Source of the DNA: an uncultured Bacteroidota bacterium | GTDB lineage: Bacteria > Bacteroidota > Bacteroidia > Flavobacteriales > BACL11 | NCBI GenBank assembly: GCA_902514225.1 | Contig: CABXPN010000041.1 | Location: 1 to 8,928 of the forward strand | Reading direction: 5' to 3' | DNA: 8,928 nt | Position numbers and translations under genes: made by a program | The notes under the pieces: generated by a model | What the model saw: only the letters and a program-made list of their open reading frames with translations | Told to the model about the DNA's origin: nothing | Databases searched by the model: none | Shown: positions 1-6,008 of the stretch, piece by piece | Numbering within the stretch: the stretch's first letter is position 1 | Layout: each line of letters begins with the position of its first letter

Positions 1-58
1 AAAACAAACTTAAAATTAATTGGATTTTCTGATTAGAAATTGCTTTTAAAAATAATTT
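1..58. other. Non-coding tail downstream of the T9SS operon
   Basis: This A+T-rich stretch follows the stop codon of the minus-strand operon. No gene is visible in it. A weak hairpin (TTTCT, loop GATT, AGAAA, near positions 26-39) is the only structure seen. It is too short to be called a terminator with confidence. Confidence 0.4.
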
Positions 59-1435
59 TTATCTTATCAAAGTTACTTGTCCCATATATTGATGAGGCAT
101 CCCAAAAACATCTTCCAAATTAATTAAATACATATACACACCTATTTGAGCTATTCTTTCTGATTTATATGTCGTTCCATCCCATCCTATTACATCTTGT
201 TGATTATGCGGACAATATTCTTCATTTCCACTAAGATGATTTGATGAGAAAATACGTGCTCCCCACCTATTAAAAATATCTAATTTATATTTTTTAACCC
301 CCATACCTTTAGGTAAAAAAGAATCATTGATTCCATCTCCATCAGGAGTGAAACTATTGGGTATATATAAAACAAAATCTTCTATGATAACTCTTTTGGT
401 AATAGTATCAATACAACCAAATAAGTTTTTAATAATTAGGAGGACGTTAAAAGATCCAATTTCATCAAATGAATGTTCTACATTTTGTAAATTTGAATTA
501 TAACCATCTTCAAATTCCCAAACCCAGTCAACTATTGTAGTAAATTTATCAACAGATTTATCAATAAAAAAAATTGGATTATCCATTTGATTATATAGAT
601 GATGTATATTTAAATCAGGAATCACATTAAATTCCGCTATAGGATCTACAAATAAACCTGGATCGATATAAAATTGTTCTGATATTTTGCAATTATTAGC
701 ATCTGTAATGATCACAGAATATTCCCCCCCTGACAAGTTATTTATTACAGGAGTAATTTGATTGTCTGTCCAAAGATAATTATATGGAAATACCCCACCA
801 GAAACTATAACCTCAGCCATACCGCTGTTGCATGTGTCAAGTTCAAGATTAGAAGTAGAGATAAGTAGTGGAGGTTCTGTTATGGTTATGGTAAAAACAT
901 CTACACACCCATTATGTCCAACATTACAAAAATAGGTTCCAGCAGTAAGATTACTTATACTATTTCCATATTGAATAGGTGTTGTTTGCCATTCGTATGA
1001 ATATCCAACTGCCGAATTTAACGTAATCCAACCATCACTAGCTCCCTCGCAACTAACATTATATCCATTATAATTACTAACAATTGGTGTTACAGATAAT
1101 GGTGGTATAGTAACTTCCTGAGTGCCTATGCATATACCTCCACTTCCACCATGGCATGGGCTTGAATCAAAGGTTAATGTTACGGTATAGGTGCCTGAAT
1201 ACATGTATGGATGACAGGCTGTCCCAACACCTTGAGCAGTTGTTACCGGAGGAGATCCGTCACCAAAATCCCACGTACAATTCCATTCCATACAATCATT
1301 TGTTGTAGTGTTAACGAAACTCCAACAGCAATCAAGTGGATCATAAGTGGCAATAAATGTCGCATCACCACTACATCCATCTGCAAAAGAGTTTAGATTT
1401 AGAAACAAGAATAATATAGCAATTATTCTCTTCAT
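59..1435 (-). CDS. Secreted PKD / SprB-repeat protein with type B T9SS sorting domain
   Basis: A 458-residue exported protein, probably delivered to the cell surface or medium by the type IX secretion system. Residues 1-18 form a signal peptide (Lys-Arg, then a hydrophobic core ending NSFA). A PKD-like domain follows, with WDFGDG at 55-60 and the typical GTYTVTL strand at 81-87. Two SprB-repeat-like units lie at about 128-188 and 197-257; each has a Cys near its start and a LTAGTY or LSGGEY turn. A second PKD-like domain runs from about 266 to 351 (WVWEFEDG at 304-311). The C-terminal 100 residues are the gliding-motility-associated (type B) sorting domain: PNSFTPDGDGIND at 359-371, FNRWG at 388-392, GWDG at 417-420, GVYMY at 432-436 and GQVTLIR at the end. 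The start codon sits in an ATGA overlap with the upstream gene, which implies translational coupling. The many Cys residues (about 17) suit a disulfide-stabilised extracellular protein. The domain calls are family knowledge; the role, perhaps adhesion or matrix binding, is inference. Confidence 0.9.
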   Translation of the reverse strand: MKRIIAILFLFLNLNSFADGCSGDATFIATYDPLDCCWSFVNTTTNDCMEWNCTWDFGDGSPPVTTAQGVGTACHPYMYSGTYTVTLTFDSSPCHGGSGGICIGTQEVTIPPLSVTPIVSNYNGYNVSCEGASDGWITLNSAVGYSYEWQTTPIQYGNSISNLTAGTYFCNVGHNGCVDVFTITITEPPLLISTSNLELDTCNSGMAEVIVSGGVFPYNYLWTDNQITPVINNLSGGEYSVIITDANNCKISEQFYIDPGLFVDPIAEFNVIPDLNIHHLYNQMDNPIFFIDKSVDKFTTIVDWVWEFEDGYNSNLQNVEHSFDEIGSFNVLLIIKNLFGCIDTITKRVIIEDFVLYIPNSFTPDGDGINDSFLPKGMGVKKYKLDIFNRWGARIFSSNHLSGNEEYCPHNQQDVIGWDGTTYKSERIAQIGVYMYLINLEDVFGMPHQYMGQVTLIR

Positions 1436-2697
1436 AAACTTATAAATCTATCTAAAACATTAAGTATCTTAACCTTTTCAATTCCTTTATTAATTGAACT
1501 CTTAATAAATTTCTTTTCTATATTATATTCAATATTATCATTGATAAACAAATTACTCTTTTGCTTGTCAATCAATAAGGAAGAATCAATATTGTTAAAA
1601 ATCATCATACTAGAAATTACATCATTAACATTACCAATTTTATATCCAAAAAAACTTTTTCCAGCCTTCCCAATAAGCATGTCAGTCTTATCGGAACCAA
1701 ATTCATTTATAATACATGAATTGTTGGTGAAATTAATTACTAAATTATTATATGTTTTATCTTTAAAAATACTTCCAACGATAGTGTTTTCATCAAATGA
1801 ATTAATCAGAATCCTTCCAGGCATTATATACTCTGAAGTTTCAATAACTTTTAAATTCTCATTAAATAAATAATTAAATAAATAACTGACATCATTCATA
1901 TAAGATCCCACTAACTTTGTTTGATTATTTATATTTACTATTCTACTGCCAATAACTATATTATTTGATATTCCTACCTCTACAATGTTCTTAACATTAC
2001 CTTTAAAATCAATATTTATAAGTATTGGAGCCATTTGCTCTCCAATTTTATTGGCATGACACAATAAAACTATTCCATTATCCTGTTTAATCATCTGATT
2101 ACATATCCCTTTCTCATACCCAACTAAATCAAAGCCTTTGCTCCAAATCTTCTTTCCATTTTTGGTAAATTCTGCAACATAAATCATCTGTTTCTCAGAG
2201 TACATATTGTAAAAAGAATTACTGATTAACTCCCTTTTTTTTATAAAACCACCAATAAGGATATTTTCTCCAATTTCTAATATTGCAAAAGGATCCAATT
2301 CATTACCATTTTCATTAAAGACAAAATCATTTATAATACCATTCTCATCCAATTCAATAAAATATAGCGATTCTTGCCCCTCCTCACTATACCCCTCAGC
2401 TGAAACTAATAAATTTCCATTCTTGGATTCAATTATTTCATTAATTACATAATTATCTTTACCCTCAAAAAGAATAGCATCTTTAATAGAATTATCTTTA
2501 TTCATATATAAAACACCTGCTTTCTTCTCTTTGTTTTTTGTTATTGAAAATGGAATTACAATGTCATTCTTCCTTTCCAACAGCATCTTTGGAAGAACAG
2601 CATATCCGTCAGAATAGCTATAAGATTTCATAATATCTTGGGCCGAAAGTTGTATAGTAAAAATATATAATACAGTAATTATTCTAATTCTTCTCAT
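1432..2697 (-). CDS. Secreted beta-propeller-like protein of unknown function
   Basis: I do not recognise a named family. The 421-residue product has a signal peptide (MRRIRIITVLYIFTIQLSAQ, cleavage likely after Ala-19 or Gln-20). After it, about six units repeat the pattern 'acidic/Asn-Gly turn, three hydrophobics, x-Gly, then a hydrophobic strand ending in Asn/Asp-x-x-Gly'. Examples start near residues 90 (NGNLLVSAEG), 141 (IGENILIGG), 206 (DNGIVLLCH), 256 (NNQTKLVGS), 301 (DENTIVGS) and 345 (AGKSFFGYK). Paired strands such as FIELDENG, VAEFTKNGKKIW and LINIDFKGN fit blades of a beta-propeller. The last residues (IEKVKILNVLDRF) resemble the first strand of a type A T9SS sorting domain, but the protein stops there. 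The gene overlaps the upstream membrane-protein gene by 14 bp and the downstream T9SS gene by 4 bp (ATGA). The start is fixed by the signal peptide. Fold and export are inference; a surface or periplasmic partner of the two overlapping genes is the most likely role. Confidence 0.75.
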   Translation of the reverse strand: MRRIRIITVLYIFTIQLSAQDIMKSYSYSDGYAVLPKMLLERKNDIVIPFSITKNKEKKAGVLYMNKDNSIKDAILFEGKDNYVINEIIESKNGNLLVSAEGYSEEGQESLYFIELDENGIINDFVFNENGNELDPFAILEIGENILIGGFIKKRELISNSFYNMYSEKQMIYVAEFTKNGKKIWSKGFDLVGYEKGICNQMIKQDNGIVLLCHANKIGEQMAPILINIDFKGNVKNIVEVGISNNIVIGSRIVNINNQTKLVGSYMNDVSYLFNYLFNENLKVIETSEYIMPGRILINSFDENTIVGSIFKDKTYNNLVINFTNNSCIINEFGSDKTDMLIGKAGKSFFGYKIGNVNDVISSMMIFNNIDSSLLIDKQKSNLFINDNIEYNIEKKFIKSSINKGIEKVKILNVLDRFISL

Positions 2698-3451
2698 AAT
2701 TTATAAGTTTTGGAGAGTAAGTTCGTTTATCTATGAATACATAAATAGCGGCAATCAAGAAAGCTGTTCTGAAAATAGCATCCGGAACAGCACATAAATA
2801 TGATAAATATACAATAAAGGATATCCAAACTGCTCCGATTATAGTAATATACCTAGTAAATATCCCTTGTAGAATCATAAATCCAATTATAGAATCAGTA
2901 ATTCCAGTGCAATATACAAAATTTCTAGCATTCTCAATAGGAACAACTTTTATTGCTAAATCAATATGGCCCTGATTGAGTCCAAGAAATCCTAATGAAG
3001 CAAATCCATGAGCTATAAAAGCAAAGGATAATCCAACCCTAATAAAGTGATATTTCTTAATTCCTTTTAAATCTAGGAGTAAATATAAAGAGAAAAAGAT
3101 CCAAGGAAATCTTCTCAAACATTCTGCAATCCCAAACATAGAGTCCGTCTTATTCCAATACAGTGTCAAAGCAGCAACACAAACTATAGAAAGGTATATT
3201 AAAACGATGTATAATATACTTTTTAGTTTGAACTTAATAATTAAAAGTAATGAAATTAAGATATCAAACCAACCTTGAAACTCAACTATTTTATGAGTAG
3301 GCATATTAGTAAAATTTATACTTTGGACTAAATTATAATGTAAATCATATGAAGGGCTTAGACCTAGAGAAATCAACCCATGACCTAAGAAGGACAAAGA
3401 TAATATTATCCTAAGAAATAAAGATGTTCTATTTTGTATAAAGGTTATCAT
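2684..3451 (-). CDS. Integral membrane protein with two tandem DoxX-like halves
   Basis: A 255-residue, strongly hydrophobic inner-membrane protein with about eight transmembrane segments. It is visibly an internal duplication. LRIILSLSFLGHGLISLGL (13-31) matches IRVGLSFAFIAHGFASLGF (137-155). G-W-F-D plus a hydrophobic helix (60-71) matches G-I-T-D plus a hydrophobic helix (183-194). CLRRFPWIFFSLYLLLD (111-127) matches IFRTAFLIAAIYVFID (226-241). The R-x-x-x-x-x-x-F-x-x-HG helix followed by three further helices recalls DoxX/DoxD-type four-helix proteins, which suggests a fused pair of DoxX-like units. That assignment rests on motif memory and is moderate. This is the first gene of a three-gene operon, and its stop codon lies 14 bp inside the next gene, so the units are probably co-translated. 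A TAGATTTG box and a perfect palindrome lie just upstream. Its substrate or partner is unknown. A link to redox or quinone chemistry, known for some DoxX proteins, cannot be read from the sequence. Confidence 0.75.
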   Translation of the reverse strand: MITFIQNRTSLFLRIILSLSFLGHGLISLGLSPSYDLHYNLVQSINFTNMPTHKIVEFQGWFDILISLLLIIKFKLKSILYIVLIYLSIVCVAALTLYWNKTDSMFGIAECLRRFPWIFFSLYLLLDLKGIKKYHFIRVGLSFAFIAHGFASLGFLGLNQGHIDLAIKVVPIENARNFVYCTGITDSIIGFMILQGIFTRYITIIGAVWISFIVYLSYLCAVPDAIFRTAFLIAAIYVFIDKRTYSPKLINYEKN

Positions 3452-3480
3452 TGCAAATTATTGTTGATTTAATTATTTGA

Positions 3481-3488
3481 CAAATCTA
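3481..3488 (-). promoter_or_regulatory. Candidate -7 box of the three-gene T9SS operon
   Basis: On the minus strand this reads TAGATTTG, an exact match to the Bacteroidetes TAnnTTTG element. It lies 29 bp upstream of the start codon of the membrane-protein gene. The place where the -33 TTG element should lie is filled by the 13-bp inverted repeat, and no TTG is found at the normal distance. The promoter may therefore be weak or dependent on a regulator. Confidence 0.5.
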
Positions 3489-3489
3489 A

Positions 3490-3519
3490 TTAACTAAAAT
3501 AATGTCTTATTTTAGTTAA
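3490..3519. repeat. Perfect 13-bp inverted repeat, possible operator
   Basis: The arms TTAACTAAAATAA (3490-3502) and TTATTTTAGTTAA (3507-3519) are perfectly complementary around a 4-base centre, TGTC. It starts one base upstream of the candidate -7 box of the minus-strand operon and covers the whole -33 region, which is where a repressor or activator would bind. A terminator for the upstream gene at 3595-4563 is the alternative. That is less likely because no T-run follows it on the minus strand (TTAGATTTGTC follows) and the stem is almost all A/T. Confidence 0.6.
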
Positions 3520-3561
3520 GCAAACTTACAAAAAATAATGGGAAATATAAAATATAAAAAA

Positions 3562-3591
3562 GTCGGGGTAGCAGGATTACAACCTAACACC
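3562..3591 (-). other. Remnant of a tRNA 3' end (T arm plus acceptor strand)
   Basis: On the minus strand, AATCCTGCTACCCCGAC followed by a T-run is what the 3' end of a tRNA gene looks like: T-loop end, 3' T-stem CCTGC, acceptor strand TACCCCG, discriminator A. On the plus strand it translates as KVGVAGLQPNTY, a close relative of the well-known spurious peptide VAGFEPATS produced when the antisense of bacterial tRNA genes is called as protein. Against the usual form of that sequence, recalled from memory, about 25 of 30 bases agree. The changes are confined to the T-loop (TTCGAAT has become TTGTAAT, losing invariant C56) and the 5' T-stem (TTAGG for GCAGG). No CGGGGTA-like 5' acceptor strand, D arm or anticodon arm lies at the expected distance; that DNA is the end of a coding gene. 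It is therefore a non-functional fragment, not a tRNA gene. Confidence 0.6.
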
Positions 3592-3594
3592 TAT

Positions 3595-4563
3595 TTACAT
3601 GATTACTCTCTTTTCTACTGTTCCATCATCATAGATGTAGAATAATAAACCACTTTGGTTTTCTTTATTCACTCTTCCTAAAACGTCAACAATCTTTATT
3701 AATATTTTTTTTGTCTTTATTTCAGACATATTTGTTGCATTTGGGCAATAATTTCCGTCAGGAGCTAATAAAGGAAGTTTATATTGAGGATCAGTTATTA
3801 AATCATACATCAATATATCCGTGCTTTGTAAAAGTGTAGCATTGTAAGGTTCCCATTCATTAGCAATTCCTGCAGCAGTTTGGGCATCATCCAAAATTCC
3901 CATATAACTCACAATAGCCCAATACATGTATTCAATCATCATACATTCATAATCACATGTCCAATCATCATAATGATACCATGCAGAAGATGGATAAGGG
4001 TTCGGAATAGTCATAAATTGACCTCCCCTTGCTACATCCATAGCATCCGACATTAAAGACGAATTAGGCTGCATACTAAAAACGGATGGATAAACATTGG
4101 TATGTCCTACATGGTTTATGGTATGAATCACTTCCTCTACCGTAGCATCACTCCCCCAATGTCCTGTTTGGGATGGATCCATTTCGTTTTTATACAATAC
4201 TGCACTAGCTCCATTTCCATTATAATTATTAAAAAGTAAATTTTCTGCATTACTTCCTTCAGAAGAGAAAATAGGCATAAATGCTTCTTCGTTTTGCAAT
4301 TGAGATTCAATTAATGGATCGTCAACAATTCCATCTTCATTATTGTCTAACAATTCTGCAGCTACTGCAGCAGCATGTAATACTTTTGTGTCCGGAATTG
4401 AGCTTTCTGCAACAATAAAGAAGCAACCTAACACATCTACATATTTTGTAAATCCGCTAAAAGCAATGCCATTTATAGGATTAGGATCAACTGTAAAACA
4501 GACTGTGTTTTGTGCGTTTAATAATAAAGGAAATGCACAAAAGAGAGCAAATATATTCTTCAT
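3595..4563 (-). CDS. Secreted protein with EF-hand-like loop, putative metal site and T9SS-type tail
   Basis: A 322-residue exported protein of no family I can name. The signal peptide is MKNIFALFCAFPLLLNAQ (1-18). An acidic loop DNNEDGIVDD (73-82) resembles an EF-hand or dockerin-type calcium loop. EEVIHTINHVGH (143-154) places Glu-144, His-147, His-151 and His-154 on one probable helix, and DYECMMIEYMYWA (204-216) is a second acidic helix. Together they could form a metal-binding, perhaps hydrolytic, centre, but the canonical HExxH of zincins is absent. Residues 286-322 (ILIKIVDVLGRV, then LLFYIYDDGTVEKRVI) match the short type A-like T9SS tail common in flavobacterial secreted proteins; this is recalled, not searched. 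There are seven Cys after the signal peptide. The gene stands alone, divergent from rsgA, with the tRNA remnant beginning 3 bp after its stop codon. The start is supported by the signal peptide and by a TATCTTTG box 22 bp upstream. Export is well supported; enzyme activity is only a suggestion. Confidence 0.85.
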   Translation of the reverse strand: MKNIFALFCAFPLLLNAQNTVCFTVDPNPINGIAFSGFTKYVDVLGCFFIVAESSIPDTKVLHAAAVAAELLDNNEDGIVDDPLIESQLQNEEAFMPIFSSEGSNAENLLFNNYNGNGASAVLYKNEMDPSQTGHWGSDATVEEVIHTINHVGHTNVYPSVFSMQPNSSLMSDAMDVARGGQFMTIPNPYPSSAWYHYDDWTCDYECMMIEYMYWAIVSYMGILDDAQTAAGIANEWEPYNATLLQSTDILMYDLITDPQYKLPLLAPDGNYCPNATNMSEIKTKKILIKIVDVLGRVNKENQSGLLFYIYDDGTVEKRVIM

Positions 4564-4585
4564 ACTTAATAGTTTATCTAATTGT

Positions 4586-4619
4586 CAAAGATAAGAAAAA
4601 TCTAATTGTATATTTGCAA
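4586..4619 (-). promoter_or_regulatory. Candidate promoter of the secreted-protein gene
   Basis: The minus strand carries TTG (4619-4617), a 23-bp spacer and TATCTTTG (4593-4586), 22 bp before the start codon. It fits the Bacteroidetes TTG/TAnnTTTG consensus at the long end of the usual spacing. Its -33 element touches the -7 box of the divergent rsgA promoter, so the two promoters overlap and probably compete for polymerase. Confidence 0.5.
4609..4616 (+). promoter_or_regulatory. Candidate -7 box of rsgA-dtd
   Basis: TATATTTG is an exact TAnnTTTG match that ends only 4 bp before the GTG start of rsgA. Transcription would begin at or next to the start codon, giving a leaderless or nearly leaderless mRNA. 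The nearest upstream TTG (4582-4584) leaves a 24-bp spacer, slightly longer than usual. Confidence 0.5.
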
Positions 4620-4620
4620 T

Positions 4621-5547
4621 GTGAAAGGAACTGTAATAAAAACAACCGGAAAATGGTATCAAGTAAAGTTAGAAAACGGAGAATTGATAGAAAGCAGGTT
4701 GAAAGGAAAATTTCGAATTGCGGGAATTAAAAGTACCAATCCTGTTGTGGTTGGAGATGTTGTAAGAATTGAGCAATCTGATGAGAACTATATGATTGTT
4801 GAATTGTTTGACAGGAGAAATTACATACTTAGGAAGTCAGTAAACTTATCAAAACAAACCCATATTATTGCTTCTAACATTGACCAGGCTATATTAATTG
4901 TAACTCTTACACATCCGATTACAACAACAACTTTTATTGACAGATTTTTAGTTTCCGCTAATGCATTTGGTGTAGAAGTTTTGATTTTGTTTAATAAGAC
5001 TGATTTATATTCGGATGAAGAAAATATAAACCTAAAAAACATTACAGAACTCTATGAAAAAATAGGGTATAGTACAATTTCACTTTCTGTTTTAAAAGAT
5101 GATTTGTCAGAAGTGAAGAATTCAATGAAAGGAAAAATTAATCTTATTTCTGGACATTCTGGGGTAGGGAAGTCCACATTAATTAACCAACTACAACCTA
5201 ATCTGAACATACAAACAAAAGAAGTTTCGGATAGTTTTAATCAAGGACAACATACCACTACTTTTTCTGAGTTACATGAGTTAGATTTTGGAGCTTCTAT
5301 TATTGATACTCCCGGGATTAGGGGGTTTGGTTTGGTAGAAATTGAAAAGAATGAAATTGGAAATTATTTGCCAGAATTTTTTAAGTTGAAAGGGGAATGT
5401 AAGTTTCATAATTGCATTCATTTAAACGAACCCAATTGTGCTGTGAAAGAATCAGTTGTAAAAGATGAAATAGCTGAAAGTAGATATTTTAGTTATCTTA
5501 GTATGTTAGAGGAAGAAGATGAAAATTATAGAATAAACGATTACTAA
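4621..5547 (+). CDS. rsgA: Ribosome small subunit-dependent GTPase A
   Basis: RsgA (YjeQ) binds the 30S subunit late in its assembly and hydrolyses GTP to release maturation factors. With the GTG start the protein has 308 residues, a normal length. An OB-fold comes first (about 1-65, VKGTVIKTTGKWYQV-like start). The circularly permuted GTPase domain follows, with G4 motif NKTD at 125-128 ahead of the P-loop GHSGVGKST at 178-186, and G3 motif DTPG at 229-232. The C-terminal zinc-binding motif has Cys-260, Cys-265, His-267 and Cys-273. GTG 4621 is preferred over an in-frame TTG at 4606 because family members begin at this Lys-Gly-Thr-Val and because a TAnnTTTG promoter box occupies 4609-4616. 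The stop codon shares one base with the dtd start (TAATG), so the two are an operon with coupled translation. Confidence 0.97.
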   Translation: MKGTVIKTTGKWYQVKLENGELIESRLKGKFRIAGIKSTNPVVVGDVVRIEQSDENYMIVELFDRRNYILRKSVNLSKQTHIIASNIDQAILIVTLTHPITTTTFIDRFLVSANAFGVEVLILFNKTDLYSDEENINLKNITELYEKIGYSTISLSVLKDDLSEVKNSMKGKINLISGHSGVGKSTLINQLQPNLNIQTKEVSDSFNQGQHTTTFSELHELDFGASIIDTPGIRGFGLVEIEKNEIGNYLPEFFKLKGECKFHNCIHLNEPNCAVKESVVKDEIAESRYFSYLSMLEEEDENYRINDY

Positions 5548-5999
5548 TGAGAGGAGTTATACAAAGAGTAAGTCAGGCATCAGTTAATATTGACGAAAAG
5601 AAAGTTGCTTCAATAAATGAGGGACTTCTAATTCTTTTAGGAATTGAAACTCAAGATACAAAAGAAGATGCAGATTGGCTTGCAAATAAGATTTCTACTC
5701 TCAGGATTTTTTCGGACTCAGAGGGGAAAATGAATAAATCTGTTACAGAAGTTGATGGTGAAGTGATTGTGGTAAGTCAGTTTACTCTACATGCAAAAAC
5801 AAAGAAAGGAAACAGACCATCATATATAAAAGCTGCTAGACCAGAACAAGCTATCCCTTTGTACGAACAATTTAAAAAGGACTTATCTGAAGCAATTGGA
5901 AATCAAGTGCAGTCCGGAGAATTTGGTGCTGACATGCAAGTAACACTTATAAATGACGGACCTGTAACTATAATTATTGATACAAAAAATAAAGAATAA
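5547..5999 (+). CDS. dtd: D-aminoacyl-tRNA deacylase
   Basis: Dtd hydrolyses D-amino acids, and glycine mischarged on tRNA-Ala, from tRNA in the cytoplasm, guarding translation. The 150-residue length is typical. It starts MRGVIQRVSQASV, as the family does. The active-site motif SQFTL lies at 77-81, with the expected Thr-80, and the Gly-cisPro motif NDGPVT at 136-141 gives chiral specificity. The start overlaps the rsgA stop by one base. The operon ends here: the TAA stop abuts, without a spacer, the stop codon of the convergent lipoprotein gene. In many flavobacteria, as I recall, rsgA-dtd is followed by a MazG-type pyrophosphohydrolase gene; that gene is absent here. Confidence 0.97.
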   Translation: MRGVIQRVSQASVNIDEKKVASINEGLLILLGIETQDTKEDADWLANKISTLRIFSDSEGKMNKSVTEVDGEVIVVSQFTLHAKTKKGNRPSYIKAARPEQAIPLYEQFKKDLSEAIGNQVQSGEFGADMQVTLINDGPVTIIIDTKNKE

Positions 6000-6008
6000 T
6001 TATTTTTT
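5984..6008. terminator. A/T inverted repeat across two abutting stop codons
   Basis: AAAAAATAA (5984-5992) and TTATTTTTT (6000-6008) form a perfect 9-bp inverted repeat with a 7-base centre that contains the dtd stop codon. The right arm begins with the stop codon of the convergent gene. Because there is no intergenic space, any terminator for either gene must overlap the coding ends. This is the only candidate seen, but a stem made wholly of A/T is weak. Confidence 0.3.

Noticed and set aside
1211..1396. Plus-strand open frame of 61 codons
   Set aside because: It is antisense to the SprB/PKD gene, has no recognisable domain and no promoter; a shadow of the real gene.
1541..1873. Plus-strand open frame of 110 codons
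   Set aside because: It lies antisense within the propeller-like gene. The hydrophobic composition comes from complementing A/T-rich codons; no start context or family match.
3490..3519. Palindrome as the terminator of the gene at 3595-4563
   Set aside because: No T-run follows on the minus strand, the stem is nearly all A/T, and the position fits an operator next to the -7 box better. Not fully excluded.
4606..4620. Upstream TTG start for rsgA giving five extra residues
   Set aside because: A TAnnTTTG promoter box lies inside this segment, and the family's usual N-terminus begins at the GTG at 4621.
4343..4730. Two plus-strand open frames (4343-4594 and 4512-4730)
   Set aside because: One is antisense to the secreted-protein gene. 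The other runs out of frame into rsgA, whose GTPase motifs clearly define the real frame.
4821..5042. Minus-strand open frame of 73 codons
   Set aside because: It lies fully antisense within rsgA and shows no domain.
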